A stretch of DNA of 50,118 nt from the NCBI RefSeq assembly GCF_001552435.1, contig NZ_BCRE01000041.1:1-50118 (forward strand), written 5' to 3'. The notes under the pieces were generated by a model that saw nothing but the letters and a program-made list of their open reading frames with translations, had not been told where the DNA came from and searched no databases. A program made the position numbers and the translations under genes. Origin of the DNA: Kribbia dieselivorans NBRC 106261 (GTDB taxonomy: Bacteria > Actinomycetota > Actinomycetes > Actinomycetales > Dermatophilaceae). This document shows positions 16,826-24,466 of the stretch, piece by piece (the first letter of the stretch is position 1; each line of letters opens with the position of its first letter).

Positions 16826-17642
16826 CGACGAGAGCGGCAACCGTGTCGACCGGGTCCGCGCCACCGCTGCCGACGGAGTTGGAGGACCTGTTGCGCCGGT
16901 TGCGGCTGCCGCACATCCGTCGCCACGCCCCCGAGGTCGTCGCGACCGCGAAGGCCCAACGCTGGGAACCCGCCGAGGTACTCAAGGCGTTGTTCGCCGA
17001 GGAGTACTCAAGGCGTTGTTCGCCGAGGAGGTCGCCGGCCGGGAACGCTCCGCACTCGCGACCAGACGAGCAGCGGCGGGGTTCCCGACCGGGAAGACCT
17101 TCGATGCCTGGCAGCCCGAGGTCTCCTCGATCCCAGCACCAACCCAGCAGGCACTACGCACCCTGGAGTGGGTGCACCGGCGAGAGAACCTCGTCGTGTG
17201 CGGACCGTCCGGGACCGGGAAGACGTTCCTACTCGAGGCACTCGGCCAACAAGCCGTCGAGGAAGGGCTGAAGGTCGCCTGGTTCACCCTGGAACACCTC
17301 GGCGTCCTGCTACGCCGGCATCGCGCCGACGACACCGTGACGAAAGCCATCGCCCGAGTGCTGCGTGCCGACCTGGTCATCGTGGATGACATCGGGCTCT
17401 TGCCGGTCGGGGCCGATGCCGCCGAGGGGCTCTACCGGCTCGTCGACGCCGCCTACGAGAAACGCTCGGTCGCGATCAGCTCGAACCTGCACCCCTCCGG
17501 GTTCGACGAACTCATGCCCAAGACGCTGGCCACCGCCACCGTCGACAGGCTGCTGCACCACGCCCACGTCTGCCAGACCACAGGTGAGTCAGTCCGACTC
17601 ACCCAAGCACTCGCCGGCCAAGGGGTGAGCCCCTTGAGCTGA
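16822..17642 (+). pseudogene. istB: IstB helper ATPase, frameshifted by a 26-bp tandem duplication
   Basis: The 5' part encodes MTTRAATVSTG...EVLKALFAEE and the 3' part continues FAEEVAGRERSALATRR, the Walker A GPSGTGKT, Walker B LVIVDDIGL, and sensor ISSNL, ending VSPLS. Between them a 26-bp unit is present twice in tandem (16978-17003 and 17004-17029). As 26 is not a multiple of three, the frame is broken; removing one copy restores EVLKALFAEEVAGRERSAL exactly. IstB is the AAA+ regulator needed for IS21 transposition, so this copy is probably immobile unless complemented. Confidence 0.9.
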
Positions 17643-17768
17643 GCCCCGGGCCGGTGGTGGCCGCAGCCCCTCTTGGGCAGATCCCATGGCCACCAGCGGG
17701 CAGATCTCGTGGCCGTCAGCGGGCAGGTCTCATGTCCGCCACTGGGCAGTTCCTACTGTCCCTTGACA

Positions 17769-18655
17769 GAGGAGATCCCCAGCCCCTTGTGGGCAGGGTC
17801 GAGGTAGGTGAACAGATGCTCGTTGCGGACGAGTTTCTCGAGGAGTCGGTAGGCCTTGCGGAGTCGTTCGTGGGTGTACCACCAGCTCTTGCCGGGACGG
17901 ACCCACTCGGGCACTGTCCGGGTGCCGGTGAGTTGGTGGCGGTAGGTCCGCTCGCGGGTCAGGTGCCCGTAGAGCGTGTGCCAGTCGTTGAACTGCTGCA
18001 GCCAGGCAACGGCGTCCTCGGCGGTGTCGATCCGGGTGAGCTTCTTCGCCAGCCCCCACAGCGCTTTGCCTGCTTCGGTGCGGGGCCTGGTGGTCAGGTG
18101 GGTCCGCACGTTGCGTTGCACGTGGACCAGACAGCGTTGGACCTTGGTGTCATGCCATGCCTCGGCCACCGCGGGCAGGAGTCCAGATCCGCCGTCGCAC
18201 ACGACCACTCGTGGTGGCGGGACTTGTTCGAGCAGGACCTTCCACGCGACGGTCTTCTCCCGATCGCACCACTGCCAGGCGATGACCTTGCCGCGATGCA
18301 GCGCAATGAGGCAGCACCAGTTCGAGGACAGGTAGATCCCGTCGATCTGGATCTCGTCGTAGATCTCACCGGTCACGGTGATCGTTGGTTCGACCAGCCA
18401 GCACCATGCCGTGCGTCGGCGGAAGGTTCGAGCAGAGCCGGGTGCTGCCGCGGCTTGTCCGGTGGGGCCCAGGAGCCAGTCAATGAACCCGTTGAGTTCG
18501 CGCCGCCGGGTCAGGTCGGGGCGGCGTTTGACCGACGAGGCGCCACAGGTGGTGCAGCGCCATCTGGTCTTGCCCGCAGTGGTCTGGCCGTTGCGTTTCA
18601 GGCGGCCGCCGCATAGCTCGCAGGTGCCCGGATGTCCATCACCACGGCCAGTCAT
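17769..18655 (-). pseudogene. IS1249-like transposase, 5' part
   Basis: Starts MTGRGDGHPGTCELCGGRL with two zinc-ribbon Cys pairs (CELC and CTTC), then a DDE-type core: QIDGIYLSS, VVCDGGSGLLPAV, CLVHVQRNVRTH. The reading is cut at HKGLGISS by the IS21 insertion; the frame then runs into IS21 sequence and stops at KGQ. Joined with 14766-15058 it would give the usual transposase length. Confidence 0.85.
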
Positions 18656-18805
18656 ACCCTCATCGGAAAGACTGAGCCGCGGAATGCCGTGCTGACCTGC
18701 CGGAACACCATCCAGCCGGACACACTTTTTGGCCTATAGCCCCGAAAGACCGAAGGGGCGGTATCGCAAGGTCGGACACGATTCCGGCGCGCCGATGGGC
18801 GAACG

Positions 18806-19705
18806 TTGGTCGCCGACATGGTGGCTGGGAGCGAGCTGCTTCGCGCACGTCCGCAGCCCGACGCTGATGGGGCGCCCTGGCGGGCACGGTTGGAGCAAGT
18901 CTCGAGGCTGTGGGGAGACGGCTGGGTGCTCCGGCAGGCCGTCGCGCTAGTTCCCATTGCGCTGGATCTCGACGCGATTGCACGCGTGGTCGTGAAGGCG
19001 GACCCGACGCTGGCCGCGGTGCTGCGCGGCGAGAGCGAGATGCGCGGCAACCGCAAGAAGGTCGACTGGTGGCGCCAACAGTGGGGCGCGACAACGAACG
19101 ACTTCGAGAAGCGCTGTTGGCTGTTCCGAATCCTCACCGCCGCACAGACTCAGGCCGTACTGGACCTCGGTGCAGAGATTGACTCGGCCACGGCTGGATT
19201 GAACCCGAAGCACTACCGGGCAATGGAAGCCGCGGTTCAAGCGTTTCAGCAGTCTTTTCTCGCCCGCAAGCTCGTGCTGCATGAGGCATTCCGACGCGCC
19301 CTGGTGACGTACTCGGGACGCACACTGTGGTTGCTTCGTTTGGTCTCGACAGAGGGGTCAATCGAGCAGATTGACAAGAAGTTGCAGGGCACCTTCGCTG
19401 AACTGCAGGCTCCCGGAATGGGCGATCAGCGACCGCTCATGCGCGCGCTCGGGAATCGCAAGACTATCCCTATCAACTCCCTGGAGAACGCCCGTGGCGT
19501 GCTGCCCGCCGGAGGCTGGGCCGATTGGGTCAAGCTCGGAGCCATGAACGGAGCGACAGCGAAGCGCGTCCTCGAACACCCCGAAGCCTGGCCGCTGGAA
19601 GTCGCGGACCACGCCATCCAGCAGTCTGCTGCACAACTCGCCAAACTATCGCCCGTCAGTGAGTTGGCAGTGCGGTATCGCTGGTTCGTCCCTGCGGACG
19701 GGTAG
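18806..19705 (+). CDS. unrecognised protein, probably 5'-truncated by the IS1249-like element
   Basis: The frame is open without a stop from the IS boundary at 18743 (RKTEGAVSQGRTRFRRADGRTLVADMV...). The only early starts are TTG 18806 and ATG 18818, without a good ribosome site. The encoded C-terminal part is mostly helical and hydrophilic, with Trp-rich stretches (VDWWRQQWGATTNDFEKRCWLF, RTLWLLRLVSTEGSIEQIDKKL). I recognise no family or catalytic motif. Position in an island of defence and toxin genes hints at a defence component, but that is inference. The intact form would have a longer N-terminus. Confidence 0.55.
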   Translation: MVADMVAGSELLRARPQPDADGAPWRARLEQVSRLWGDGWVLRQAVALVPIALDLDAIARVVVKADPTLAAVLRGESEMRGNRKKVDWWRQQWGATTNDFEKRCWLFRILTAAQTQAVLDLGAEIDSATAGLNPKHYRAMEAAVQAFQQSFLARKLVLHEAFRRALVTYSGRTLWLLRLVSTEGSIEQIDKKLQGTFAELQAPGMGDQRPLMRALGNRKTIPINSLENARGVLPAGGWADWVKLGAMNGATAKRVLEHPEAWPLEVADHAIQQSAAQLAKLSPVSELAVRYRWFVPADG

Positions 19706-19858
19706 GGGTCGACCTCGCAAGCCGCGCAAACGAGGACGCCACCCGCGGTCCGGTCAGCGCCGATGGACCAACGATTCGCTCGCAGCCCGAGCGCTGACAG
19801 CCTTATCTGCTGATCAGATAACAGAATGCAACTGCTCAGGCTGGGGTATGCTGGCGTT

Positions 19859-20191
19859 ATGAGGAACGCACTGCGGGTTGACCCGGCCGATATGTCGCCG
19901 AGCACTTGGGATGAGATCAAGGACTACATCGCCGCTGCTGAGGCAGCCGGTGAGGTCGTCGAGATCACCTCTCGCCTGGAGTTGCTCACCCCTGCGCAGG
20001 CAGCCGCCCGGCTGGGCATTTCCCGCGCCACCGTCGCCCGGCGCATCGAATCCGGCGACATCCACGCCATCAAGGTCGGCTCCCACCACAAGATCCCACT
20101 GCGTGAGTTCGAGCGGTTCCGCGACGAGCGCATGGCCAAGTTGATCCGCGCGACCAGCGAGGAGATCGAAGCCGACCTGTATGGCGCGTAG
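19859..20191 (+). CDS. MerR/excisionase-type HTH protein (antitoxin of a PIN pair)
   Basis: 110 residues. The centre holds a helix-turn-helix of the excisionase type, LLTPAQAAARLGISRATVARRIESGDIHAIKVGSHHKIP, followed by REFERFRDERM. Such proteins often precede PIN-domain ribonucleases and act as antitoxin and repressor. ATG 19859 lies 6 nt after a TATGCT box (19847-19852), so it is probably leaderless. It overlaps the PIN gene start by 11 nt, and the pair is surely co-transcribed. Confidence 0.82.
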   Translation: MRNALRVDPADMSPSTWDEIKDYIAAAEAAGEVVEITSRLELLTPAQAAARLGISRATVARRIESGDIHAIKVGSHHKIPLREFERFRDERMAKLIRATSEEIEADLYGA

Positions 20192-20867
20192 CACCCGAAC
20201 GATCTTCCTCGATGCCAACGTCCTGGCAGCCCCCGTTACCCGCACCCTGCTGCTGGTCGGCATCGAGCCCATCGACATCGTGGCGACCTGGAGTCAGCAC
20301 GCCGAGGCCGAGGCCAACAGGCACCTGCGGTCCCGCGCCATGTCGGTCACCGACCTGCGCACGACCATCTTGGAGTCCGACCTCTCACCGACCGGTGAGA
20401 ACCCGTCCAGGTTCGTCGGCACCAAGGGTGCCGACCGGCAGATCCTCGCGGACGCGATCGCAGCCGAGGCGGCGTTCCTGATCACGACCGACGTCGACGA
20501 CTTCGCCGAGGCCGACCTGGTGTCCGAGAAGGTCGCTGCCGTGAACCCCGACCTTTTCATGGCGTCGCGATTCACCGCAGAGGCGTACCAGCGCGCCCTG
20601 ATCCAGCTCGTCACCAGTCTGAGAAACCCGCCGAAGACCGTCGCGCAGATGCACACCCTCATCGGCCGCAAGCACCCACGCCTCCACCACCGGTTCACTG
20701 CGCTCTACCCCGACGGCGCACGGGACACGTCGCTGGAGCAGGAGCCGCGCGTGCTCTACCGCGGCGCGCGATGCATCATTTGCGGACGAACAGTCAAAGA
20801 CCCCGGCCGTCTGACCTCAGGAAGCCACCCGGCCTGTCTCGCTCGGCTGGCGCCACCGACCCCCTGA
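20181..20867 (+). CDS. PIN-domain ribonuclease-like toxin with C-terminal Cys/His motif
   Basis: 228 residues. PIN acidic residues are visible in IFLDANVL (first Asp), WSQHAEAEANRHL (Glu), GTKGADRQILADAIA (Asp) and LITTDVDDF (Asp). Family members cleave RNA, often tRNA or rRNA. It is longer than a plain VapC: the extra C-terminal part has CIICGRTVKDPGRLTSGSHPAC, a possible small zinc-binding module, after a helical region. It pairs with the HTH gene just upstream. Confidence 0.8.
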   Translation: MARSTRTIFLDANVLAAPVTRTLLLVGIEPIDIVATWSQHAEAEANRHLRSRAMSVTDLRTTILESDLSPTGENPSRFVGTKGADRQILADAIAAEAAFLITTDVDDFAEADLVSEKVAAVNPDLFMASRFTAEAYQRALIQLVTSLRNPPKTVAQMHTLIGRKHPRLHHRFTALYPDGARDTSLEQEPRVLYRGARCIICGRTVKDPGRLTSGSHPACLARLAPPTP

Positions 20868-21043
20868 ACCACCCGATATCGCAACGAACTGTCGGACCGA
20901 TGTTGGAGGATGGTGAGCAAGACAAGGCACTCGTCCGGGAAGACCGGCCGCGATCGCACCACTCCGGGGCGCTGCGCGTTCGCCCGTCGTTCTGCCGATA
21001 GCCTTGCGGCGGTGACCGCAGAACAGGACTGGGAGGAAGCGAC

Positions 21044-21319
21044 GTGTTGCTGACGCCCAACTGGCTTGAGTGGTATCACCTGCGGCACCAGCAGGAGTGC
21101 TTCAAGTCGGGGGCGGCCTTCGAGGACTACGCCACCAGCGTCCTGGGTCGGTTTCACGAGGACTTCACGAACCCCGCTCCCGCCGGGACGCTTGGCGATG
21201 GAGGTTGCGACGGACTTGCCGATGCTGGGCAGGTTCTCTATGCGTGCTACGGACAGCGGCCCGACCGGAACGCAGAACGCGAGACTCAAGCGAAGCTCGC
21301 ATCCGACTTTGTGCGCGGC
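21044..21319 (+). pseudogene. truncated effector-like protein (ABC-3C/restriction-like N-terminus)
   Basis: GTG 21044 with GGGAGGAAG upstream opens MLLTPNWLEWYHLRHQQECF...FEDYATSVLGRFHEDFTNPAPAGTLGDGGCDGLADAGQVLYACYGQRP...KLASDF. The pattern FEDY...GD...DG...QVLYACY resembles nuclease-like N-terminal domains of ABC-three-component defence effectors (GDWKNDGF...YYQVYAP). It stops abruptly at the junction with the second IS21 fragment (about 21315-21325), so most of the protein is missing. The family assignment is tentative. Confidence 0.5.
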
Positions 21320-22203
21320 TGAGACTCGTGGACGCGACTGGCGATGGCGGCCTTGAGGTCGGGCAGCGTCGCGAACCGTTCATCACGTAGGTCCGCGATG
21401 ATCCGCATCGTGACGTGCCACACGGTGTTCTCCATACTCGCCTTGTCCTTGGCCTTGCGGACCCGACCCGGCAGCACCGCGGCCGAGTAGTGGCCAGCCA
21501 TCTCCCGGTAGGCGTCGTTGAGCACGATCTCACCGTCGCGGGGATGTTTGATCACCCCGGTCTTCAGGTTGTCCGGCACGATCCGTGGCACCGAACCACC
21601 GAAGGCTTCGAACATCGCCACATGCGCCCGCAGCCAGGTGTCCTGCTTCATGTCCAGGGTCGGCTCCACGAACGCGTACCTACTGAACGGCAGACACCCC
21701 ACGAACATGTACACCGTCGTGGTGGTACCGCTGATCGGGTCGGTCAACGCCATCGTCGGGCCGGACCAGTCAACCTCGACCGTCTGGGCGGCCTTGTGCC
21801 CCACCTGGGATGCGACCCCGGTGACCAGCACATGCCGCTGGTAGGTCCGGCAGAACCGGTCGTAACCCATCGCCGGCTCACCAGCGGCAGCCCGCGAGTC
21901 GGTGTACTCACCATGCAGCAACTTCAACGTCACCCCGACCCGGGCCATCTCCTTGTGCACCTGGTCCCAGTCGGGCTGCGCGAAGACGCTCTGGTGCTCA
22001 CCACGTCCGGGGAACAACAGCGCGTACACCTCACCCTCCGGGCGTTGCGCGACGTCATCCCAACCGATGCCGGCCGTGTCCGCGGCCTCCAGCACCGCCG
22101 TGATGCTCTTGCGCGACATCCCCTGCGAGGCTGCGATCGCTCGCCCCGACAGGCCCTCGGCGCGCAACTGCAGCACCAACTTCGCCTTGATCTTCCGTAC
22201 CAT
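21286..22203 (-). pseudogene. IS21-family IstA (second element), C-terminally truncated
   Basis: ATG 22203 opens MVRKIKAKLVLQLRAEGLSGRAIAASQGMSRKS (HTH). The DDE core is partly present: Asp in VEVDWSGPTM and Asp in IVPDNLKTG, with Glu in KASMENTVW. It ends about 306 residues in, at VHESQPRTKS, where about 500 is expected; istB and the right end are gone. The sequence is unlike the IS21 element at 15059-17768. Confidence 0.82.
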
Positions 22204-22212
22204 TGACAGTCC

Positions 22213-22255
22213 GCTCCTTCCGCCGTGCGCCCTATACGCGCACGGCGGAAGGAGC
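22213..22255. repeat. 18-bp perfect hairpin upstream of the second istA
   Basis: The arms 22213-22230 (gctccttccgccgtgcgc) and 22238-22255 are perfectly complementary with a 7-nt loop (cctatac). It lies 10 nt upstream of the istA fragment's start codon on the minus strand. It may limit read-through into the transposase or hide its ribosome site. Confidence 0.7.
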
Positions 22256-22375
22256 CTAAAAACGGTGGCCCCCAACCACGCCACCACCGGCCCCCACGAC
22301 CACTAGCAACCGATCACACCGCCGGCCCCCCGACACCCCGACAGCGGACCCCAGTAAGGCCAATATTCAACTGGT

Positions 22376-22607
22376 GCTGGCGCAGCTCGACGATCCGCTC
22401 ACGCACCGCGTCAACGGTCTTGCCCGGCTGTGAGTGCGGCGCGCGGCTACGTGGCGCCAGCCCGTCGGGTCCGTCGGCCTCGTAGCGGCGTAGGAGGGTG
22501 TAGACCCACTGGCGGGTGACACCGAAACGGGCGGCAACGTGGGCTGCGGGCATTTCCTGATTGACCACGGACCGGACGATCACCACGTTCTTGTCTCGAG
22601 ACGTCAT
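22376..22607 (-). pseudogene. IS481-family transposase, N-terminal fragment
   Basis: ATG 22607 opens MTSRDKNVVIVRSVVNQEMPAAHVAARFGVTRQWVYTLLRRYEADGPDGLAPRSRAPHSQP..., the conserved N-terminal HTH half of actinobacterial IS481 transposases. It breaks off after RERIVELRQHQ at about 22376, where the end of the second IS21 fragment begins; the DDE domain is lost. Confidence 0.85.
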
Positions 22608-22635
22608 GACCGATCGTCGAGGCCGCAGCGGTGTC

Positions 22636-22798
22636 ACCGATGTCGCGACTCACCGGTCAACGATCACCGCCGCGAATGTGTCAACGATGCCCCGACTCAC
22701 CTGTCAACCATCAGCGCCACCAGCCGCCTGCCCACCTGTCAACGATGTGGTGCACTCAGACACTGCACCTGCCACCAGTGCGATGTCTCAAGACATCA
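22636..22798. repeat. IS481 terminal region with repeated binding-site motifs
   Basis: Read toward the right there are four copies of a g/tgtcaacgat or gtcaacca core (about 22653, 22681, 22705, 22737), mixed with tgtcgcgactca and ccgactcac. The region ends with the near-palindrome gatgtctcaagacatc (about 22780-22795). These are typical of IS481 ends in actinobacteria. This is the transposase-proximal end of the truncated element at 22376-22607. Confidence 0.6.
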
Positions 22799-22800
22799 CG

Positions 22801-22834
22801 AAGGACCGAACCCACAGATGTGGGTTCGGTCCTT
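22801..22834. terminator. 15-bp perfect hairpin at the edge of the IS481 remnant
   Basis: The arms 22801-22815 and 22820-22834 (aaggaccgaacccac and its complement) are perfect with a 4-nt loop, followed by cttcgtt on the plus strand. It may terminate transcription entering from either side. Confidence 0.65.
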
Positions 22835-22929
22835 CTTCGTTCAGCGGGTGGGGCCGGGTGGGCGTCCGGTGCCTGGGTGGCGCTTGGATGTGTCGAGGAC
22901 GAGTGCGCGGATCAGCTTGCCGGTGAGAG

Positions 22930-22957
22930 TTGGCGTACGTATCTGATCGGATACGTT
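22930..22957 (+). promoter_or_regulatory. promoter and palindromic operator of the XRE gene
   Basis: -35 TTGGCG (22930-22935), a 16-nt spacer, and -10 TACGTT (22952-22957). The spacer and -10 are covered by the palindrome acgtatc-tgatcg-... with arms acgtatc (22936-22942) and gatacgt (22950-22956). A repressor bound here would block RNA polymerase, so autoregulation by the downstream XRE protein is likely. Confidence 0.7.
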
Positions 22958-22963
22958 GGTGAT

Positions 22964-23485
22964 GTGAGTTCTGGGAACATACTCGAAGAGGCCCGCGAAG
23001 CCGCGGGCCTCTCGCGGGCTGCCTTGGCGCTCCGGGCCGGGACGTCCCGGCCCACGCTCTCGGCGTACGAGCACGAGCGGAAGTCGCCCACTCTGGCGAC
23101 GGCGGCCCGGATCGTCGCCGCGGCTGGATTCGACCTCGCCATTACCCCACGAATCGAATTCCGAGAAGGGGCGACCGACCGTGGCCGCTCGATTCAGGTG
23201 CCCAACGTGTTGCCCAGGTTGCCGATCGATCAGGCACTCGCCACGGTGGAGCTTCCGCTGCACCTGAACTGGTCTGACCGAGGCCGCCGCTATGACCTTC
23301 GTGATCGCCGTCAACGCGCCCGCGTGTACGAGATCGTCCTGCGCGAGGGCGGACCACAGGATGTCCTCGCCTACATCGACGGAGCCCTGCTCGTCGACCT
23401 GTGGGAGGACCTCGTGCTACCCACCACGGTCCGCGCGGCATGGCAGCCGATGGTGGCCGGTCAGAGCGCGGGGCAGGTCGCCTGA
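22964..23485 (+). CDS. XRE-family HTH regulator (antitoxin-like)
   Basis: 173 residues. The N-terminal HTH_XRE reads NILEEAREAAGLSRAALALRAGTSRPTLSAYEHERKSPTLATAARIVAAAG. A C-terminal domain of about 110 residues of unknown function follows (LPIDQALATVELPLHLNW..., ALLVDLWEDLVLPTTVRAAW). GTG 22964 is 6 nt after TACGTT, indicating a leaderless mRNA. The stop shares an A with the next start (TGATG), so the small downstream gene is coupled. The layout is that of a two-gene toxin-antitoxin or abortive-infection operon. Confidence 0.8.
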   Translation: MSSGNILEEAREAAGLSRAALALRAGTSRPTLSAYEHERKSPTLATAARIVAAAGFDLAITPRIEFREGATDRGRSIQVPNVLPRLPIDQALATVELPLHLNWSDRGRRYDLRDRRQRARVYEIVLREGGPQDVLAYIDGALLVDLWEDLVLPTTVRAAWQPMVAGQSAGQVA

Positions 23486-23667
23486 TGGAACGCCCCGAAC
23501 AGCTCAGCAACCTCAAGGTGCTCGCACAGATGGTCCGGGCCCTCAACCGTTTCGAGGACCACGAGATCCCGTCGCGGCGGATCAACTCGCAGATCTTCGG
23601 TGCGCAGACTGGGCCAGCGAGCACGCTTAGACCGGCGACGACCGGTGCGTCACATCACCCGCAGTGA
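23485..23667 (+). CDS. small ORF coupled to the XRE gene (60 residues, probably truncated)
   Basis: MERPEQLSNLKVLAQMVRALNRFEDHEIPSRRINSQIF is well-behaved coding sequence; the rest (GAQTGPASTLRPATTGASHHPQ) is low complexity and looks like run-on after a break. ATG 23485 overlaps the XRE stop. I do not recognise the family. It may be the first part of a partner such as a nucleotidyltransferase-type toxin, lost by deletion; this is inference. Confidence 0.5.
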   Translation: MERPEQLSNLKVLAQMVRALNRFEDHEIPSRRINSQIFGAQTGPASTLRPATTGASHHPQ

Positions 23668-23700
23668 CTCGGATTGAGTACGTCCACCGGCGGCAGGGCT

Positions 23701-23730
23701 AGGTCTGGGACCACGGTCCAGATCAGACCT
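23701..23730. terminator. hairpin between the XRE operon and the methyltransferase gene
   Basis: The outer arms aggtctg (23701-23707) and cagacct (23724-23730) are perfect, and an inner ggacc/ggtcc pairing adds to them. A weak ttctgg tail follows. The remaining gap to 23818 shows nothing else clear except the short leader ORF noted under findings. Confidence 0.45.
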
Positions 23731-23818
23731 TCTGGCGGGGCGGCGCACTCCCACCCACGAGCGTTGTCTCACCCGTGCGGCAGGATGGGCGCATGGGTCG
23801 AGCAGCGCAGGTGCACCG

Positions 23819-24466
23819 ATGACGCTGTCGCTTGTCGAGGAGCAGGTTGTGAAGTCGCGTGACCGGGTCAAGGCCTATGGCGAGGTCTTCACCCCGAAGC
23901 ACATGGTCGAGCAGATGCTCGACCTGGTGGCTGAGGACCTGGAGACCGGGCCCGACTTCGTTGACAAGACCTTCCTCGAGCCGTCGGCCGGCGACGGCAA
24001 CTTCCTGGTGGCGATCCTGCGGCGCAAGCTGGCCGCGATCGAACGGCGTTTCCCTGCTGACGAGTGGCGGAATGAGAGTCTGTTCGCTTTGGCCTCCATC
24101 TACGGCATCGAACTGCTCGAGGACAACCACGAGGACGCCAAGGCGAACCTGCTGGCCGAGTTTGTGGGGTTCCACCAGGCTCATGGCACCCCTGCTGATC
24201 CAGGCACCGGTCTGCACCGGGCGGCGGAGTTCCTCATCGGCACCAACATCGTGCGCGGCAACACCCTGACAGCGCAGACGCCTGAGGGTGAGGGCATCCA
24301 ATTCTCCTGGTGGCATCGCGTTGAGGGGCAGCCCGGGGTGGTGCAGCGCGAGCCGTTCACCCTCGCCTCGTTGCGTGATGACGCCGGTTTCGACTTCACC
24401 GTGTACGCCACGTACGAGCCGTGCCCCATCGACGAGGTTCACGAGCAAGGGGGATCCGATGCCTAG
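23819..24466 (+). CDS. DNA adenine methyltransferase, SAM-binding half (motif I protein)
   Basis: 215 residues. It holds KAYGEVFTPKHMVEQMLDLV, the FTP region of Eco57I/type I-like N6-adenine methyltransferases; then motif I FLEPSAGDGNFLVAIL (SAM binding), IYGIELLEDN (motif II position) and NIVRGNTL (motif III position). The catalytic NPPY motif is absent; it is found in the separate protein at 27748-28779. The protein is thus half a methyltransferase and probably works in a complex. It is the first gene of a tight three-gene operon: its stop overlaps the next start by 8 nt. Confidence 0.85.
   Translation: MTLSLVEEQVVKSRDRVKAYGEVFTPKHMVEQMLDLVAEDLETGPDFVDKTFLEPSAGDGNFLVAILRRKLAAIERRFPADEWRNESLFALASIYGIELLEDNHEDAKANLLAEFVGFHQAHGTPADPGTGLHRAAEFLIGTNIVRGNTLTAQTPEGEGIQFSWWHRVEGQPGVVQREPFTLASLRDDAGFDFTVYATYEPCPIDEVHEQGGSDA

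Larger units (their letters stand above)
15059..17768 (+). mobile_element. IS21-family insertion sequence inserted in the IS1249-like element
   Basis: About 2.71 kb with istA and istB in order. The ends begin TGTC on the left (15059) and finish GACA on the right (17768). Several subterminal repeats of the type ctgcccgN(8-12)ggccac/tcat lie at 15078-15160 and 17670-17755, as expected for multiple transposase-binding sites. The flanking direct repeat GAGGAG at 15053-15058 and 17769-17774 is the target duplication. Confidence 0.88.
14728..18742 (-). mobile_element. IS1249-like insertion sequence, interrupted by an IS21 element
   Basis: The terminal inverted repeats are gggttataggtcagaaagtg (from 14728) and, read from the right end inward, gggctataggccaaaaagtg (from 18742); similarity continues as tgtc. 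The single transposase runs on the minus strand. A complete IS21-type element (15059-17768) sits inside it. No convincing target duplication flanks the outer ends, and the left neighbour is IS481 debris. Confidence 0.75.
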
